From Paulownia fortunei (taxonomy: Eukaryota; Streptophyta; Magnoliopsida; Lamiales; Paulowniaceae), in assembly GCA_019321725.1 (NCBI GenBank), contig CM033122.1, positions 16,084,274 through 16,148,273 of the forward strand: a stretch of 64,000 bases of DNA. The letters are read 5' to 3'. This document shows, piece by piece, positions 60,720 to 64,000 of the stretch. The first letter of the stretch is position 1, and the number at the start of each line of letters is the position of its first letter. Under the pieces are notes generated by a model. That model was not told the DNA's origin and made no database searches. It saw only the letters and a program-made list of their open reading frames with translations. Position numbers and translations under genes: made by a program.

Positions 60720-61475
60720 ATGGCTGAAAATACACTTGCATCAATTCCAGAAGCTAATAAATTAACTAGTCCCAATTATGTCGATTGGTTGAGGAACCTT
60801 CGGATTGTTCTACAATCCAAAAAGAGGGATTACATACTTGATGTGATACTGCCGCCGGCCGCACCGGAAGACGCCAGTAAGGAGGAGCTTGTGGATTATC
60901 ATAAGCCAGTTGATGATTTTCTGCAAGCACGATTCTATATGATGACATCAATGTCAAACAAGTTGTAGAGGCAATACGAGGTACATGCACATGCGCATGG
61001 TATCTATGTTCAATTACAAGTGTTGTTTGGTGAACATACTAGGCATGTGAGATATTAGATCTCGAAAGAACTTTTTAAGACCCGTACGATGGAGGGCTGT
61101 TCAATCTATAATCATAGATTGAAGACGATAGGCCTGATTGAAATGCTTGAATCACTTGGAGTCATTATGGATAATGAGCTGTATTTGAATCTCATCTTGT
61201 AGTCTTTGCCTCTATCGTTTGACACACTCATTGTCAACTTCAACATGCATAAAATGAAAACTAGCCTTGTTGAGTTGGTTAAGAAGTTGAAGATGGCTGA
61301 GCCCACTATAAAAAAGGACAAGCCGATCATGTGTGTTGGATCCTCATCCAACTTAAAGGCTGTAAAGCCTAATAGAAAGAAGGGAAAATGAAAGCGTTCC
61401 TCAAAATCTAAAGGCATAAAGCCAATAGATGGCTTCTCCAAAAGTTCTAATAAGACCGATGACAAGTGCCACTAA
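60720..61475 (+). pseudogene. Copia gag remnant
   Basis: ATG at 60720 opens MAENTLASIPEANKLTSPNY, then WLRNLRIVLQSK and LPPAAPEDASKEE, typical of copia Gag of the UBN2 type (capsid). A stop comes at 60966-60968 after MSNKL. The sequence continues with LFKTRTMEGCSIYNH, stops, then LPLSFDTLIVNFNMHKMKT and a lysine-rich region ending near 61475. A zinc knuckle is not found. The protease and the first half of integrase are also missing, so a deletion lies between about 61475 and 61480. Confidence 0.85.
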
Positions 61476-61479
61476 GTGT

Positions 61480-63840
61480 TAGTGCTCGTGGAAACTATCA
61501 CAACTTTATAACTTTTACTGACTATTATTCTAGGTATGGTTGTGTCTATCTTAAGAGGTAGAAAACTGGGCTAAGTATCAAGGCTAAGTTCAAAGAATTC
61601 ATATGTGAGGTGGAGAAACAAATTAGGCTAAGTATCATAGCTCTTCGATCAGATTAAGGAGGTGAATACTTGAGCATAGAATTTCTTGATTATCTAAAAG
61701 AGAATGTGATTCTCTCTCAGTAGACCCCTCCTACAACTCCCTAATCAACAGAGTTGGGAAGTATAAAAATCGAACCTTGTTAGATATGTTTCGATCGATA
61801 ATGAGTTTCACTGGACTTTCTCTTTTATTCTGGGGTTATGCTGTAGAAACGATGGAATATCTATTAAATAGAGTGCCATCAAAGTCAATGCCCAAAACAC
61901 CATATGAGATATTGTGTGGAAAACCACCCTCTTACAAATACCTTAAGATATGGGGGTGTGCTGTTTACGTAAAGAAGCAAGTGGAAGATAAATTAGATAT
62001 GAGATCCAGTTTATGTAGATTCATGGGGTATCCAAAGGAATTCATTGGATACTATTTCTATGACCCCTTAGAACAAAAAAGTATTTATTTTGAGGAATGA
62101 CATCTTTTCGGAAGAAGAGTTTCTATTAGATAGAAATGGTGAAGTTGTAGAACTTGAAAAAATTTAAGAACCACAGAGCCTCCCTACTGATGCAGTAATG
62201 GGCCAACTACCTGAGGCTGGGCCTTCAAACACATATTCTCCTAAGAGATCCCGTAGGATCTTAAAACTACCTGAGAGGTATGGTTTTTTATTAGAAAATA
62301 ACAAGGAGAATCTTCTCTTAGATGAAGATCCAAGGACTTATGGAGAGGCAATGCCGGACATCGACTTAGGAAGATGGTAAAAATTCATGCAATTCAAGAT
62401 GGACTCCAAATACTCCAACAAGGTATGGACCTTGGTGGACCCACCACAAGAAATAATTCTATTGGCTACAAATGGGTCTACAAGTGGAAGGTTGGAGTAA
62501 ATGGAGAGGTAGCGACCTTCAAAACACGACTGGTTGCAAAAGGTTATACTCAAAAGTAAAAAATTGATTATGAGGTAACTTTTTTGCCAGTAGCGATGTT
62601 TAATTCATTCAGGTACTGCTAGCCATATCAGCATATTATGACTATGAGATATGTCAAATGGATGTGAAGACCGCTTTCAAAAGAGAGTGAGCAAAAGGTT
62701 TGTAAACTCCAGAGATCTATTTATGGAGTCAAGCAGGCTTTCTGAAGCTGGAACATCTGATTTGACGAGACAATCAAATCCTTTGATTTCCATAAAAGCC
62801 CGGATAAACCCTGTGTCTATAATAAGGTTAGTGGGAGTGCAGTGACATTTATTATGTTATATGTTGATGACATCTTACTCATTGAGAATAATGTAGGGAT
62901 ATTGCAGTCAACTAAAACTTGGTTGTCTAACCAGTTCCCCATGAAGGATTTGAGAGAAGCATCCTTTATTTTTTGAATAAAGATCTATAGAGATAGCTCA
63001 AGAAGGATGATCGGACTATCCCAATCCACATACATAGATAAAATGATAAAGAGGTTTAGCATGGAGGAATCTAAGTGGAGATTCTTATCAATAAGTAATG
63101 GTGTTTCTCTTTCAAGGGCTATGTTTTCTAAGACTCCAGAGGATAGGGAAAGTACGACCCGTATACCTTATGCATCTATCATAGGAAACATAATGTATTG
63201 TATGCTATGTATAAGGCCTGTGTCTCATATGCTCTGAGTGTCACGAGCAGATATCAATTCAATTTAGCTGAGAAAGAAGGTCGTAAAGATGATCCTGAAA
63301 TACTTGAGAATGACTAAGCACATCTTTCTTGTATACGGCTCTGGTGAGCTGAAACTAGAAGGCTATACTAATTCCAGTATTTAGTCTGATATAGATGACT
63401 CAAAGTCAATATCGAGATATGTATTCACCTTAAACGGTAGTGTAGTTAGTTGAAAGAGTTCCAAGCAGGAGAGGACCACGGATTCTACCACCGAGGCTGA
63501 ATATATTGTTGCATGTGATGCAACAAAAGAAGTTGTTTGGATGAGGAACTTCATTCAGGAGTTGGGTGTGGTTCCATCCGTTGTTGATCCTGTATTGATA
63601 TACTGTGATAACAACGAAGCTATTGTGCAGGCAAAATAGCCAAGATCTCATCAAAGATCCAAGCACATCATGAGAAAATACCATCTGATAAGAGAGATCA
63701 TTGGTAGAGGCAACATTGTAGTGGATAGAGTCGCCTCGACAGAAAATACAGTAGACCCATTGACCAAACCTCTAGCATATAAGGTATTCGATAGACATCT
63801 TGAGAATATGGGCCTAAAATACATGAGAAATTGGCACTAG
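61480..63840 (+). pseudogene. Copia pol remnant: integrase, reverse transcriptase, RNase H
   Basis: Integrase starts in mid-domain at ARGNYHNFITFTDYYSRYG; its first catalytic aspartate is lost, RSD.GGEY has a stop after the second, and the position of the catalytic glutamate reads lysine (NRVGKYKNRTLLDM, about 61758). The C-terminal part GYPKEFIGYYFYDP is open to 62098. Reverse transcriptase: MDSKYSNKVWTLVDPP (about 62390), LVAKGYTQK, the YVDD at 62860-62871, QSTYIDKMIKRFSMEE and a broken fingers/palm part between 62560 and 62850. RNase H at 63348-63640 has TEAEYIVACDATKEVVW and YCDNNEAI. The end GNIVVDRVASTENTVDPLTKPL reaches a stop at 63838. Numerous stops show it is dead. Confidence 0.88.
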
Positions 63841-63853
63841 GGTAAGTGGAGAT
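63841..63853 (+). promoter_or_regulatory. Polypurine tract before the 3' LTR
   Basis: GGTAAGTGGAGAT lies between the pol stop and the 3' LTR. The purine-rich AAGTGGAGA is the usual plus-strand primer site of copia elements. Confidence 0.8.
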
Positions 63854-64000
63854 TGTTAGAATAGTACCTAACATGGCAATTAGATTGTGTGTTATCGAGT
63901 ATTTTCAAAAATAATATTTTTCAAATCATATTAATAAATTTTTTTTTATCTTTAATTATTTCTTATAATTAGATAAAGTCTCTAAACCAAACTTAGATAC
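63854..64000 (+). mobile_element. Start of the copia 3' LTR, cut by window end
   Basis: TGTTAGAATAGTACC begins the LTR. The following 147 nt match 57150-57300, including 'attagattgtg.gttat' and 'ttataattagataaagtc'. Confidence 0.9.

Larger units (their letters stand above)
57150..64000 (+). mobile_element. Copia retrotransposon, nearly full layout, cut by window end
   Basis: 5' LTR 57150-59115, degraded primer site, 1.6-kb leader, gag remnant from 60720, pol remnant to 63840, polypurine tract and the start of the 3' LTR at 63854. This gives the only internal map of the LTR family in the window. It is inserted in a LINE. The 5 bp before it are CTTTT, and whether they recur after the 3' LTR cannot be seen here. 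The two LTR starts differ at several of the first 35 positions (TGTTAAAGCAGTACC against TGTTAGAATAGTACC), so the insertion is not recent. All coding parts are broken. Confidence 0.9.

Noticed and set aside
1..64000. CRISPR arrays, bacterial operons, phage or plasmid functions
   Set aside because: No regularly spaced repeats with unique spacers, no bacterial gene order; the spliced gene and plant retroelements indicate nuclear plant DNA.

Overview
This window reads as nuclear DNA of a flowering plant, most likely a eudicot. It is strongly AT-rich. The one intact host gene is a three-exon plant cell-wall glycosyltransferase with GT-AG introns. Nearly everything else is plant-type mobile DNA (Ty1/copia, Ty3/gypsy, LINE, a tRNA-derived SINE-like piece) plus one plastid-derived fragment. 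The species cannot be named from sequence alone.

Layout. 1-5215: two head-on copies of a long LTR forming a large inverted repeat, then a scrambled copia remnant. 5216-9660: AT-rich intergenic DNA with no gene seen. 9660-16100: a complete cellulose synthase-like D gene (CSLD2/CSLD3 type) with promoter-like elements, a likely 5' UTR intron, three coding exons encoding 1150 aa, and a 3' UTR. 16200-27288: decayed gypsy sequence on the minus strand (accessory transposon ORF, gag-protease, primer-binding site, LTR), ending in another gypsy-type LTR. 27289-35450: a minus-strand copia element whose 3' LTR and pol gene have been split by three later insertions. 35455-45057: gypsy sequence carrying two solo copia LTRs, one of which holds a piece of plastid ndhD. 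45060-50300: two more minus-strand copia pol remnants, one split by a solo LTR. 50400-54560: about 4 kb of very AT-rich DNA with faint internal repeats and no gene. 54590-57149: a LINE ORF2 remnant (endonuclease and reverse transcriptase) cut by a copia element that starts at 57150 and runs past the window end.

One LTR family, about 2.0-2.1 kb with TGTTAG...CTAACA-type ends, accounts for nine full or partial copies and about 16 kb, a quarter of the window. Several insertions can be placed by matching target-site duplications (TAAAT, CAAAA, TGGGC, ACATA/ACATG) and by the interrupted coding sequence resuming on the far side, which gives a relative order of events. Only the CSLD gene looks functional. 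All transposon ORFs seen carry stops, frameshifts or deletions. I found no wholly new biological system. The most notable items are the LTR inverted repeat, an adenylosuccinate lyase exon inside an LTR, the ndhD fragment inside another LTR, a small inversion flanked by an inverted 9-mer, and a SINE-like Pol III promoter.
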